Counted from the first letter of the stretch, positions 8,175-15,678 are shown. The stretch: 27,231 bases of DNA from JALZAH01 sp051000755 (GCA_051000755.1 JBPCNZ010000032.1:1-27231); one strand, 5' to 3'. Numbers and translations are program-made. The notes: generated from the letters alone by a model not told the origin.

Positions 8175-8921
8175 GTGACAGGAGCCCACCCCCTTGCCTC
8201 CCGGGCGGCCAGCCCGGCGGCGACCGTGGCCGCTCTGCGGGGCGGCGACGGAGGCCTCGAGGTGCTGCTGGTTCGCCGCAACCCCGAGGGCTCCTTTGCC
8301 GGGATGTGGGTGTTCCCCGGTGGCCGGGTCGACGAGGAGGACCATCGAGCCGTGGCCGCGTCCCCCGAGGCGCCCGGGACGTTCGCCGCGGGCAACGTGG
8401 GAGCGGCCGGCGAGGTGGCCGCGGCCCGCCACGCCGCCGTGCGTGAGGCAGGGGAAGAAGCCGGGCTGCGACTGGAGCGCGAGGGCCTGGCGGTCCTCTC
8501 CTGGTGGCTGCCCCCGGCGGAGGCGGCGAGGCGATTCGCCACCTGGTTCTTCGTTGCCGCCGCCGCTCCCGGCCACGCCGTCGTGGTCGACCAGACCGAG
8601 GTCCATGACCACGTCTGGGTCGAACCGGCGGAGGCCATGGCCCGGCGCGATCGCGGCGAGATCTCCCTAGCCCCACCCACGTGGATGACCCTGCACTGGC
8701 TGTCGCACCACCGAGATGTGGCCTCGGCCCTGGACGCCGCCGCCTCCCGGCTGCCGGAGCGCTACGTCACCCGCGTCGTCTTCTCCGATCCGGGACAGCT
8801 GGCGGCCACCCTGTGGGAAGGCGATGAGGGCTACGAGGACGGCGACCTGGAGCGCCCCGGTCCCCGCCGGCGTCTGGTCACCGGCGACGGCGGTTGGCAC
8901 TACGAGTCTTCACCGACCTGA
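8175..8921 (+). CDS. NUDIX hydrolase, NUDT19/acyl-CoA-diphosphatase-like
   Basis: This 248-residue protein should hydrolyse a nucleoside-diphosphate-linked compound. A GMWVFPGGRVDEED segment is followed, after an insertion of about 40 residues, by the NUDIX helix REAGEEAGL. The split box with FPGG and the C-terminal WxxPxEA segment resemble NUDT7/NUDT19-type CoA diphosphatases. Its position next to an acyl-CoA synthetase fits a CoA-ester substrate, but this is inference. The start is uncertain: GTG 8175 is used because it gives a family-like N terminus, while ATG 8133 is in frame but would overlap the divergent synthetase gene. The marR gene follows 86 bases downstream. Confidence 0.85.
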   Translation: MTGAHPLASRAASPAATVAALRGGDGGLEVLLVRRNPEGSFAGMWVFPGGRVDEEDHRAVAASPEAPGTFAAGNVGAAGEVAAARHAAVREAGEEAGLRLEREGLAVLSWWLPPAEAARRFATWFFVAAAAPGHAVVVDQTEVHDHVWVEPAEAMARRDRGEISLAPPTWMTLHWLSHHRDVASALDAAASRLPERYVTRVVFSDPGQLAATLWEGDEGYEDGDLERPGPRRRLVTGDGGWHYESSPT

Positions 8922-9007
8922 CCGGCACCGACGGGCTCCGGGACACGATCGGCCCGAGTACCCTGCCTTCCCCGAAGCGTCGCACTCGGCGACCGGGGAG
9001 GTAGCGC

Positions 9008-9526
9008 GTGGCGGGAAGGCCGCTCGGTTTCGATCCCATACTCGAGGCCCACCGCCAATGGGCAGCGCACGGTTGGGAGGATGCGGCCGATGGTATGGCG
9101 GCCATCACGTCGATCTTCCGGGCCCAGCAGATCTTCCTCGGCGAGATCGACGGCCAACTCCGGCCCCTCGGGCTGACCTTTGCCCGCTACGAGGTCCTGA
9201 TGCTCCTGCTGTTCAGCCGGAAGGGGTCCTTGCCGCTCAACAAGGTGGGCGCCCGCCTCCAGGTCCATCCCACCAGCGTCACCAACGCGGTGGACCGCCT
9301 GGAGGCCGAAGGCCTCATTCGTCGGGTTCCTCACCCCACGGACCGGCGTACGACCCTGGCCAAGATCCAACCCAAGGGCCGGGCCCTCGCCGAGCAGGCC
9401 ACCAAGGTGATCAACGCCAGCGTCTTCTCCGCCCCGGGCCTCTCGGATGCCGACGTGACCGCCGTGGTCGACGTCCTCGGCCGGTTGCGGCGCGACGCCG
9501 GGGACTTCGACAGCCCCGAAGGCTGA
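9008..9526 (+). CDS. MarR-family transcriptional regulator
   Basis: This 172-residue winged-helix repressor-type protein has a helical N terminus (dimerisation), then RYEVLMLLLFSRKGSLPLNK and the recognition helix HPTSVTNAVDRLEAEGLIRR, followed by the wing HPTDRRTTLAKI. MarR proteins usually bind small aromatic or acyl ligands and control nearby genes. Here the neighbours are a NUDIX hydrolase and an acyl-CoA synthetase, so acyl-CoA or phenolic-acid sensing is plausible but unproven. The GTG start at 9008 has GGGAGGT five bases upstream. It converges on herA with 38 bases between the two stops. Confidence 0.9.
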   Translation: MAGRPLGFDPILEAHRQWAAHGWEDAADGMAAITSIFRAQQIFLGEIDGQLRPLGLTFARYEVLMLLLFSRKGSLPLNKVGARLQVHPTSVTNAVDRLEAEGLIRRVPHPTDRRTTLAKIQPKGRALAEQATKVINASVFSAPGLSDADVTAVVDVLGRLRRDAGDFDSPEG

Positions 9527-9557
9527 GCCCCGCCCCGCCCCGCCCCGCCCCGGCGCC
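9527..9557. repeat. GCCCC x5 plus GGCGCC in a convergent gap
   Basis: Five perfect tandem copies of GCCCC (9527-9551) run straight into GGCGCC (9552-9557). They fill the gap between the convergent marR and herA stop codons. The same two units build the gap at 14160-14187. No T-run follows, so a classical intrinsic terminator is not shown. Confidence 0.8.
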
Positions 9558-9564
9558 GGACCCG

Positions 9565-11184
9565 TCAGTCCACGAGGGCGGACACGTTGGCCGCCGCCGA
9601 CGGTCGAGCCGCCGGCGGCGGAGAGGCCCGTCGGACCACGTCGGCGTAGAGATCGATGGTCGCCGGGATGGCGAACGGCGCCGCCAGGTTGACGATCAGG
9701 CACTCCCCGGGCATGAGGGTCTGGATCTCGGCACCCTGCGAGCTGATGTCGGCCTTGGCCGAGGATCGCAGGATGTTGCGGTCCTTCTCGTCGGCCAGGC
9801 CGAGGACGAAGAACGTGTTGAACTGGCTGAGCAACTCGTCGTCCAGAAGCTTCGGCTGCTGGGTGACGGCGCACAGGCCCACGTTGAACTTCCGTCCCTC
9901 CCGGGCCAGGCGCGGGAACACGTTGGATTCTCGGTCCTTGTTCCCCGACAGCACCCTCTGGGCCTCCTCGAGGGCGAGGGCCACGACCGGCATGCGTAGG
10001 TGGCGGTCCGGATCATCCAGGTAGGCACCCTGCCACTCCTCGAGGATGCGACGGGCCAGGAAGGAGGCGACCATCACCTCCTCGGTCGAGCCCAGCCCGC
10101 TGACGTCGACGAGCACCACCTTCCCTGCCATCAGATCGTTGACCACCCGTCCGCCGACCGACACGGAGGGGTCGGTGGCGATGCAGCGCAGGCCGACGAT
10201 GCGCCGGGCTCGACGGTGGACGACCTGGAGGGTGGAGAGAGCGACGCGGGCCGACAGCTCCACGTCACGGAATCCGGCCAGGTCGGCGATGCCGGCAAAG
10301 GCGGCCAGCCAGGCCAGGCCGCCCCCGTCGCCCCCCGTGTCGTAATGACGCTCCAGCTCGTAGAGGGCCTCCTCCTGAGGACGGCTCCACTCGTAGGCGG
10401 TGCGCAGGTCGTCGACGGAGAGCTCGCCCAGGCTGATCTTGAGCGAGGACGTGCCCGGCAGGGACCGGTTGGCATAGCACCGCAGCGCGGTGGCCGCCCA
10501 CGGATGCCGGGTCAGGGCCTTGAGGTACTCGCCGTGGGGGTCGATGATCAGCAGCCCGTAGCGCCCGTTGGCCCCCATGACCCGCGCCGCCAGGACCTGG
10601 AGGAGGTTGGATTTGCCCATGCCCGTCGTGGCGAACACCCCGACGTGGGTGGCCAGGGTCTGGCCGGGGATGCCGACCGGAAGGTCGACGACCGTCTCCC
10701 CGCTGCGCAGCCGGCCCACCGTGAGGTCGCCCATGCGTTCGGCGAGGAAGGCGAAATCCTCCGGTTGGGGGGCCATCACCGCCGAGAACTGGGTGGGCAG
10801 GCTCTTGGGTTTGCGGAACACCGTCCGGGGCGAGCCGGGACGAGCGGGCGGCGCCAGGTAGCCGAGGCAGCCACAGGTCGCCACCCGGTAGGTGCGCCGT
10901 CGCTGCTCGTGGATGGGGTGGGCCCCCTCCTCCCCCCGGGCGTCGTCGGTGAGCAGCGTCCCCGCCACCCGCTCCGCCCACCCCGGCTCTCGGTGCTCGG
11001 TGCCGTAGGTGACGTCCACGATGCGGAACAGGTAGCGGCGATCGGTGGCGTCGTCCACCCCCACCAGGAGCTCGCCCAGGAACAGGTCCTCGTCGGGTGC
11101 GGCCCGGAACGTGGCCTCGAGGACGTTCTTGCCGAACAGCCGCCCCCGCACCGGGGTCCCGTCGCTGATGGAGGGATCGGTCAT
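9565..11184 (-). CDS. herA: HerA-type hexameric DNA translocase ATPase
   Basis: This 539-residue FtsK/HerA-superfamily ATPase is expected to form a hexameric ring that pumps DNA into the NurA nuclease. The N-terminal HAS-like beta barrel (about 10-60) is followed by a linker, Walker A ATTGMGKSN (185-193), the strand LLIIDPHGEY (211-220), a central helical insertion, the Walker B-like VVALALEEAQRVL, and the sensor region AVTQQPKLLDDELLSQ. The C terminus is Pro/Ala-rich. It is downstream of nurA on the same strand with a 76-base gap. The start is ATG 11182-11184; the ribosome site is weak. Defence-type HerA proteins pair with SIR2 or DUF4297 partners instead, so the NurA partner and the repair neighbourhood argue for end resection. 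Confidence 0.88.
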   Translation of the reverse strand: MTDPSISDGTPVRGRLFGKNVLEATFRAAPDEDLFLGELLVGVDDATDRRYLFRIVDVTYGTEHREPGWAERVAGTLLTDDARGEEGAHPIHEQRRRTYRVATCGCLGYLAPPARPGSPRTVFRKPKSLPTQFSAVMAPQPEDFAFLAERMGDLTVGRLRSGETVVDLPVGIPGQTLATHVGVFATTGMGKSNLLQVLAARVMGANGRYGLLIIDPHGEYLKALTRHPWAATALRCYANRSLPGTSSLKISLGELSVDDLRTAYEWSRPQEEALYELERHYDTGGDGGGLAWLAAFAGIADLAGFRDVELSARVALSTLQVVHRRARRIVGLRCIATDPSVSVGGRVVNDLMAGKVVLVDVSGLGSTEEVMVASFLARRILEEWQGAYLDDPDRHLRMPVVALALEEAQRVLSGNKDRESNVFPRLAREGRKFNVGLCAVTQQPKLLDDELLSQFNTFFVLGLADEKDRNILRSSAKADISSQGAEIQTLMPGECLIVNLAAPFAIPATIDLYADVVRRASPPPAARPSAAANVSALVD

Positions 11185-11260
11185 CGCGGCCAGCCTGGCA
11201 GAGCGGGGTCCGGCCGGTGGCGATGCCGGTCGGGCTGGCAGACCGCCGGCAGTGCTCGGA

Positions 11261-12229
11261 TCACGCTCGTTCCATCAGGCGGTGACGATCGCTGAAGGCC
11301 CGGTCCCGGACCTCGGCAGGCACGCCCAGCCGGTCGAACTCGGACTCCAGGCGATCCCACAGCTCGGCTCGGACCCAGGTCCCGCAGGCCGCGATCCGGT
11401 CGGCCACCGACAGGGGATAGGGGTACCCGGGGAACGCAGCATCGTCGGCCAGGGTCGTCAGCTGGCCCAGGACCCGGGGGACGTCACTGCCGCCGGGAAG
11501 GTCGACCCGGAAGGCGAAGCGGGCATCGGGGTCGAGGCGGGCCACCACCACCTCCAGGCCGGGGCCGACCTCGGGGGCGGTGGCTGCCACCTGGGCCCAC
11601 CACCGGGTCCGGGGGCCGAGGGCCGCTTCCGCCTCCCGCTCCAGGCGCCCGAGCAGCGGCGCTCCGCCGCGGGTCAGGGAGGAATGCTTGGTGATGCCGA
11701 CCAGACCGACGCCCCGGTCGACGGCCACCTCGAGGAGCTCGGCGATCCACGACGGGGGGAGTCGCCAGTCCGGCTGCAGGTCACCGTCGACCAGCACCAG
11801 CCCGCCCGGCTCACACTCGGCGACACATGCCGCCACCTGCTCCCACTCCCCCCATTCCCGGGCCAGGTTGACGTCGACCGAGCTGCGGTCAGCGAGGGGC
11901 GCGCCCAACGCAACCAGGGCGTCCGCCTCGCCGCCGGCACCGAAGAGGTGGACGCGCAGGGGGCCCTCGTCCTCGTGCACCGATGCTCCGTCCCGCCACC
12001 GGATCCGGGAGGCCCGGGTGGCGTAGACCTGGAAGCAGCGGGCGTCGGCCACGAGGGCCTGACCCCCGTCGACGGCCCAGGTGTCGGGCGGTGGGGGACC
12101 GCCGTCGAGCGGGTGGATGACGATGTCATCGACGAACACCAGGTCCGAGCGGGTCGGTGCGGACAGGGCGTCGCCCCCGCTCAGGAGGAGGGTGGCCAGC
12201 CGTTCGGCCGTGTGCTCGACGCTGCTCAT
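11261..12229 (-). CDS. nurA: NurA-domain 5'-3' nuclease, partner of HerA
   Basis: This 322-residue protein matches the NurA fold. WAVDGGQA (Asp54) is the first metal-binding motif, LVLVDGDLQP (Asp148, Asp150) the central DG(S/D)L motif, and GLVGITKHSSL (Lys181) the following strand and lysine. The C-terminal FRVDL (239-243) and GYPYPLSVADRIA (269-281) stand where NurA proteins have their last conserved block. NurA is a Mn-dependent single-strand endo- and 5'-3' double-strand exonuclease that works with HerA after Mre11-Rad50. The identification is by motif reading, and overall identity to archaeal NurA is likely low. ATG 12227-12229 is used; an in-frame ATG at 12236-12238 is equally possible. 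It is the first gene of the leftward nurA-herA unit and is divergent from ku. Confidence 0.8.
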   Translation of the reverse strand: MSSVEHTAERLATLLLSGGDALSAPTRSDLVFVDDIVIHPLDGGPPPPDTWAVDGGQALVADARCFQVYATRASRIRWRDGASVHEDEGPLRVHLFGAGGEADALVALGAPLADRSSVDVNLAREWGEWEQVAACVAECEPGGLVLVDGDLQPDWRLPPSWIAELLEVAVDRGVGLVGITKHSSLTRGGAPLLGRLEREAEAALGPRTRWWAQVAATAPEVGPGLEVVVARLDPDARFAFRVDLPGGSDVPRVLGQLTTLADDAAFPGYPYPLSVADRIAACGTWVRAELWDRLESEFDRLGVPAEVRDRAFSDRHRLMERA

Positions 12230-12287
12230 GGCGACCATGGTGACAGTCGGCTGTGACGAACCGGTCTCCACAGGGAAGAATGGAGAC
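12230..12287. promoter_or_regulatory. Divergent nurA/ku control region with inverted repeat
   Basis: This 58-base gap must hold the promoters and ribosome sites of nurA (leftward) and ku (rightward). It contains a perfect 7-bp inverted repeat: GTCTCCA (12264-12270), a 10-base spacer, then TGGAGAC (12281-12287). The right arm ends directly before the ku ATG. It could be an operator, or an mRNA hairpin holding the ku ribosome site, since AGGGA lies in the loop. A weaker ACAG-TCGG-CTGT element is at 12243-12254. No clear -10/-35 pair was recognised. Confidence 0.5.
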
Positions 12288-13148
12288 ATGCCAAGGGCAA
12301 TCTGGAGTGGATCGGTCAGCTTCGGGCTCGTCAACGTGCCCGTCAAGCTGGTGACGGCCACGTCGAGCAAAGAGGTGCGCTTCCACCAGCTCCACGATGA
12401 GGACAACGGCCGCATCCAACAGAAGCGGGTCTGCGCCGTCGACGGGGAGGAGGTCGACTACGCCCACATCGTCAAGGGCTACGACCTGGGTGGGGGCAAC
12501 TATGTCCGCATCGACCCCGAGGAGCTGGCCTCGCTCGACCCCGAGGCAGACCGCACCATCGAGATCGAGGAGTTCGTCGACCTCGACGACATCGACCCGG
12601 TGTATTTCGATCACAGCTACTATCTGGTGCCCGACGGCCGGGCCGACAAGCCCTACGCCCTTCTGGCCGAGACCATGGCCAAGACCGGCAAGGTCGCCCT
12701 CGGCCGTTTCGTCCTGCGCACCAAGCAGTATCTGGCCACCCTGCGGGTCCGCGACGGCGTGCTGCTGTTGGCCACCATGCTCTACGCCGACGAGGTCGTC
12801 GCCACCGAGGATCTCGAGGTGCCGACGGCGGCGGACACCAAGCCCAGCGAGCGCGAGCTCAAGATGGCCTCTCAGCTGGTCGAGTCGCTGTCGGGTGAGT
12901 TCGACCCGGGCAAGTACCAAGACGAACACCGGGAGAAGGTGCTGGCCATGATCGAGGCCAAGGCCGACGGGGAGGCTGTTGCCGCCCCCGAGCAGACACA
13001 GAAGGAAGCGCCGGTCGTCGATCTCATGGCCGCCCTGGAGGCGTCGTTGGCTGCCGCCGGCAAGGGCTCGGGGACCAAGAAGGGCAAGCGGGGGAAGGCG
13101 GACTCGGGCGCGGAAGACTCCGGGGCCCAAGACAAGGCCAGCGCCTGA
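12288..13148 (+). CDS. ku: Ku, non-homologous end-joining DNA-end-binding protein
   Basis: This 286-residue bacterial Ku homodimer subunit rings double-strand ends and recruits end-joining enzymes. The N terminus MPRAIWSGSVSFGLVNVPVKL is the family hallmark. The core follows with YVRIDPEEL, DPVYFDHSYYLVPDG, GRFVLRTKQYLATLR and the C-terminal helical region with GEFDPGKYQDEHREK. The last 40 residues are Lys/Gly/Ser-rich (KKGKRGK), like the basic DNA-binding tails of actinobacterial Ku. The ATG at 12288 is certain from the conserved start. The gene is divergent from nurA, and the LigD-type polymerase follows 97 bases downstream, so they probably form one unit. Confidence 0.97.
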   Translation: MPRAIWSGSVSFGLVNVPVKLVTATSSKEVRFHQLHDEDNGRIQQKRVCAVDGEEVDYAHIVKGYDLGGGNYVRIDPEELASLDPEADRTIEIEEFVDLDDIDPVYFDHSYYLVPDGRADKPYALLAETMAKTGKVALGRFVLRTKQYLATLRVRDGVLLLATMLYADEVVATEDLEVPTAADTKPSERELKMASQLVESLSGEFDPGKYQDEHREKVLAMIEAKADGEAVAAPEQTQKEAPVVDLMAALEASLAAAGKGSGTKKGKRGKADSGAEDSGAQDKASA

Positions 13149-13245
13149 GCCCTCGGCCCCGGTACCGCCCGGCCGACGACGCGACCTTGGAGAGGAGGGC
13201 TTGCCCCCGAAGCGGTCGGCGCGACAAGAATGAGCGCATGTCCCC

Positions 13246-14154
13246 ATGGGTCGGCACCGAGGCTCGGTGAGCTCCGGGACAGAGGTCACCGTCGGTGACC
13301 GGAAGCTGAAGCTGTCCAACCTCGACAAGGTGCTGTGGCCGGCGACCGGATTCACCAAGGGCCAGCTCATCGACTACTACGCCCGGGCGGCGCCGGCGCT
13401 GCTGGCCCATCTGCACCGGCGGCCGGTGACGTTGCGGCGGTGGCCGAACGGGGTGGATGCCGGATCGTTCTACGAGAAGAATTGCCCCTCGCACCGCCCG
13501 GACTGGGTGCCCACCATCACCATGGGGGATGTCTCCTACTGCTCGGTGGACGAGGAGGCGACGCTGGTGTGGTTGGCCAACCTGGCCGCCATCGAGCTCC
13601 ATCCGACCTTGGCCCGCGATGGCGGACCGCATCCCACGGCGGTGGTGTTCGACCTCGACCCCGGGGCACCTGCCGATGTCCTCACCTGTGCCCAGGTGGC
13701 CGTGATCATCCGCGACACCCTCGATGACCTCGGCCTCGAGTGCTGGGTGAAGACCTCAGGTAGCAAGGGCCTGCAGCTGTACCTGCCCCTCGACGGCGAG
13801 GCCACCTACGACCACACCAAACCGTGGTCGCACGCCTTGGCCCGCCACATCGAGGCCGAGCATTCGAAGCTGGTGGTGACCACCCAGGAAAAGACGGTCC
13901 GGCGGGGCAAGGTGCTGATCGACTGGAGCCAGAACACGGCGTCGAAAACGACGGTGTCGGTGTATTCGCTGCGGGCAGGGGAGCGCCCGGGCGTCTCCAC
14001 CCCCCTGACGTGGGCAGAGGTGGACGAGGCAATGGAGTCCGGGGATCCCCAGAAGTTGCGCTTCACGCCGGAGGAGGTGCTCGAACGCCTCGATCATCAC
14101 GGCGACCTCTTCGCCCCGGTGGCCGAGGGTGACCAGGCCCTGCCGGGCATCTGA
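13246..14154 (+). CDS. ligD: Stand-alone LigD-type polymerase/primase (AEP)
   Basis: This protein of about 302 residues equals the polymerase domain of LigD, an archaeo-eukaryotic primase that fills gaps, preferably with ribonucleotides, during Ku-dependent end joining. Motif I is FDLDPG (Asp136, Asp138), the SGSKG-LQLYLPL block at 171-182 is motif II, and VLIDWSQN (Asp226) is motif III. FYEKNCPSHRPDW at 75-87 holds the phosphate-binding lysine region. There is no ligase or 3'-phosphoesterase domain, so a separate ATP-dependent ligase must act if the pathway is complete; none is in this window. The start is uncertain: ATG 13246 is used, and GTG 13267 is in frame with GAGG just upstream. The fragment at 13149-13245 upstream shows no gene. 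Confidence 0.92.
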   Translation: MGRHRGSVSSGTEVTVGDRKLKLSNLDKVLWPATGFTKGQLIDYYARAAPALLAHLHRRPVTLRRWPNGVDAGSFYEKNCPSHRPDWVPTITMGDVSYCSVDEEATLVWLANLAAIELHPTLARDGGPHPTAVVFDLDPGAPADVLTCAQVAVIIRDTLDDLGLECWVKTSGSKGLQLYLPLDGEATYDHTKPWSHALARHIEAEHSKLVVTTQEKTVRRGKVLIDWSQNTASKTTVSVYSLRAGERPGVSTPLTWAEVDEAMESGDPQKLRFTPEEVLERLDHHGDLFAPVAEGDQALPGI

Positions 14155-14159
14155 CGGTG

Positions 14160-14187
14160 GGCGCCGCCCCGGCGCCGCCCCGGCGCC
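14160..14187. terminator. GGCGCC/GCCCC repeat, possible bidirectional terminator
   Basis: GGCGCC occurs three times (14160-14165, 14171-14176, 14182-14187), separated by two GCCCC spacers, an 11-base period. GGCGCC is its own reverse complement, so any two copies can form a 6-bp stem around the five-base spacer on either strand. The site fills the gap between two convergent stop codons. No T-run is present, so termination is inferred. Confidence 0.45.
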
Positions 14188-15630
14188 TCAGAACTCCAGG
14201 GCGGTCAGCTCCGGATGCCAGCTCCTGGCGTCGTCGACGGCCCGCCGCCACTTGTCTCGATCCATGTTGCGGCCTGACGGTTCCACCACCACCCGGGGGG
14301 ACCACGCCGCCGCGATGTCGATCTCGTCGGACCACATGCCCACGGCCAGGCCGGCCAGGTAGCCGGCGCCGAGTGTCGTGGCCTCCAGCTCGGCCGAGAC
14401 CTCGATGGGGCGGTTGCAGGTGTCGGCCAGGGCCTGGACGAACACGGCGTTGGCGGTCATGCCGCCGTCGACGCGCAGAGCATCGACGCTGACCCCGGCG
14501 TCGGCCTCGGCCGCGTCGAGCAGGTCGGCGCCTTGATGGGCGACACCTTCGAGCACAGCGCGCACCAGTTGCCGTCGCCCGCTGCCCCGGGTCAGTCCGA
14601 CCACCGTCGCCCGGGCGCCGAAGTCCCACGCCGGGGTGGCCAGGCCGAGAAAGGCGGGGACCACGACCACGCCCCCCGCGTCGTCACACTGTGCTGCGAT
14701 CTCCTCGGATCGGGCCGCATCGGTCAGGACCCCGAGATCGTCCACCAGCCAGTCGACGGCGGATCCAGCGGTGAGCATGATGGCCTCGACCCCCCAGCTG
14801 AGCTTGCCGTGGCGCGACCAGGCGACGATGGGGAAGCACCCGTGGCGGCCCCGGTCGCCGATACCGGGCCGTTCCCCAGTGCACATGTCGAGCATGGCGC
14901 CCGTGCCGAAGGTGGCCTTGGCCAGTCCGGGCCGGGTGCAACCTTGACCGATGAGCGACGCCTGCTGGTCCCCGGCGATCCCACAGATGGGCGGCGACCC
15001 CTGAAGAACGGACGCTTCGGCCGCCGGCCCCGAGGAGTCCACGATGGTCGCCAACGCCGTCTCCGGTATTCCCAAGCGTTGGATCAGGTCCGTCTTCCAC
15101 CGTCGCCGGGCCGGCTCGTACAGGCCGGTGACCGCGGCATTGGTCGGGTCGGTGACGTGAGCGGCGCCGCCGCTCAGACACCACGTGACCCAGGTGTCGA
15201 CGGTGCCGATCCGGACAGCGGCGCCCCGGTCGGGGGCGTAGTTGTCGATGAGCCAGGCCGCCTTGGTCGCCGATTCGCTGGGGGAGAGGCGGATCCCCTC
15301 GTCCTGCAGCTCCAGGCAGGTGCCGGCGGTGCGGAGGTCCTGCCAACCGATCCCGGGGCCGAGCGCCTGGCCGGTGGTCGCGTCCCAGGCGATGACCGAC
15401 GCTCGCTGGGCCGTGACCCCCACCCCGTCGACCGGTCCACCCCGCTCGAGGGCGGCCCGGGCGACATCGAGCACGGCGGCGGCCAGGGCGGCGGGGTCGA
15501 GCTCGACCAGGCCGGCGGCAGGGAGGGATGGCGGCAGGGCGCGGCGGGCGACGGTTTCGACCGTCCCGTCGGCGCGGACTATGGACCCCCGGACGCTGCT
15601 GGTACCCACATCGACAACCAGTATGCTGAT
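14188..15630 (-). CDS. glpK: Glycerol-kinase-like FGGY carbohydrate kinase
   Basis: This 480-residue enzyme is predicted to phosphorylate glycerol or a close polyol. It has the N-terminal phosphate motif VVDVGTSSVRG (Asp7), QRASVIAW (Arg76), GWQDLRT (Trp96), GIAGDQQASLIGQG with the catalytic-base Asp, ATFGTGAML, and the C-terminal LRVDGGMTANAVFVQ. At the residue after the sugar-contacting Arg, where GlpK has Glu84, Ala77 is found, so the substrate may differ. The only in-frame GTG (15609) would remove the essential first Asp. The sequence AGGGAGGG then four bases then ATC (15628-15630) instead gives the family-like start (M)SILVVDVGTSS, so an AUC start is proposed. It is the third gene of the leftward glpD operon, 48 bases after the ADPS-like gene. 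Confidence 0.85.
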   Translation of the reverse strand: MSILVVDVGTSSVRGSIVRADGTVETVARRALPPSLPAAGLVELDPAALAAAVLDVARAALERGGPVDGVGVTAQRASVIAWDATTGQALGPGIGWQDLRTAGTCLELQDEGIRLSPSESATKAAWLIDNYAPDRGAAVRIGTVDTWVTWCLSGGAAHVTDPTNAAVTGLYEPARRRWKTDLIQRLGIPETALATIVDSSGPAAEASVLQGSPPICGIAGDQQASLIGQGCTRPGLAKATFGTGAMLDMCTGERPGIGDRGRHGCFPIVAWSRHGKLSWGVEAIMLTAGSAVDWLVDDLGVLTDAARSEEIAAQCDDAGGVVVVPAFLGLATPAWDFGARATVVGLTRGSGRRQLVRAVLEGVAHQGADLLDAAEADAGVSVDALRVDGGMTANAVFVQALADTCNRPIEVSAELEATTLGAGYLAGLAVGMWSDEIDIAAAWSPRVVVEPSGRNMDRDKWRRAVDDARSWHPELTALEF

Positions 15631-15642
15631 GGTGCCCTCCCT
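15628..15642 (-). promoter_or_regulatory. Strong ribosome site before an apparent ATC start
   Basis: On the minus strand AGGGAGGG (15642-15635) is followed by CACC and then ATC AGC ATA CTG GTT GTC GAT. The spacing is right for initiation at ATC. No ATG, GTG or TTG exists in frame between this site and the conserved Asp codon. The alternatives are a CTG at 15619-15621 (15 bases from the site) or a sequencing error of ATG to ATC. Confidence 0.6.
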
Positions 15643-15678
15643 CGAACGCCCCGAGCGTAGTAGCGGTGAGTGGGCGGC

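Noticed and set aside
9565..12229. HerA as part of an anti-phage system (SIR2/DUF4297 type)
   Set aside because: The partner reads as NurA and the neighbours are housekeeping repair genes. No defence-type effector domain is present.
15607..15609. GTG as the start of the glycerol-kinase-like gene
   Set aside because: It would remove VVD of the first phosphate motif and leave the strong AGGGAGGG site unused.
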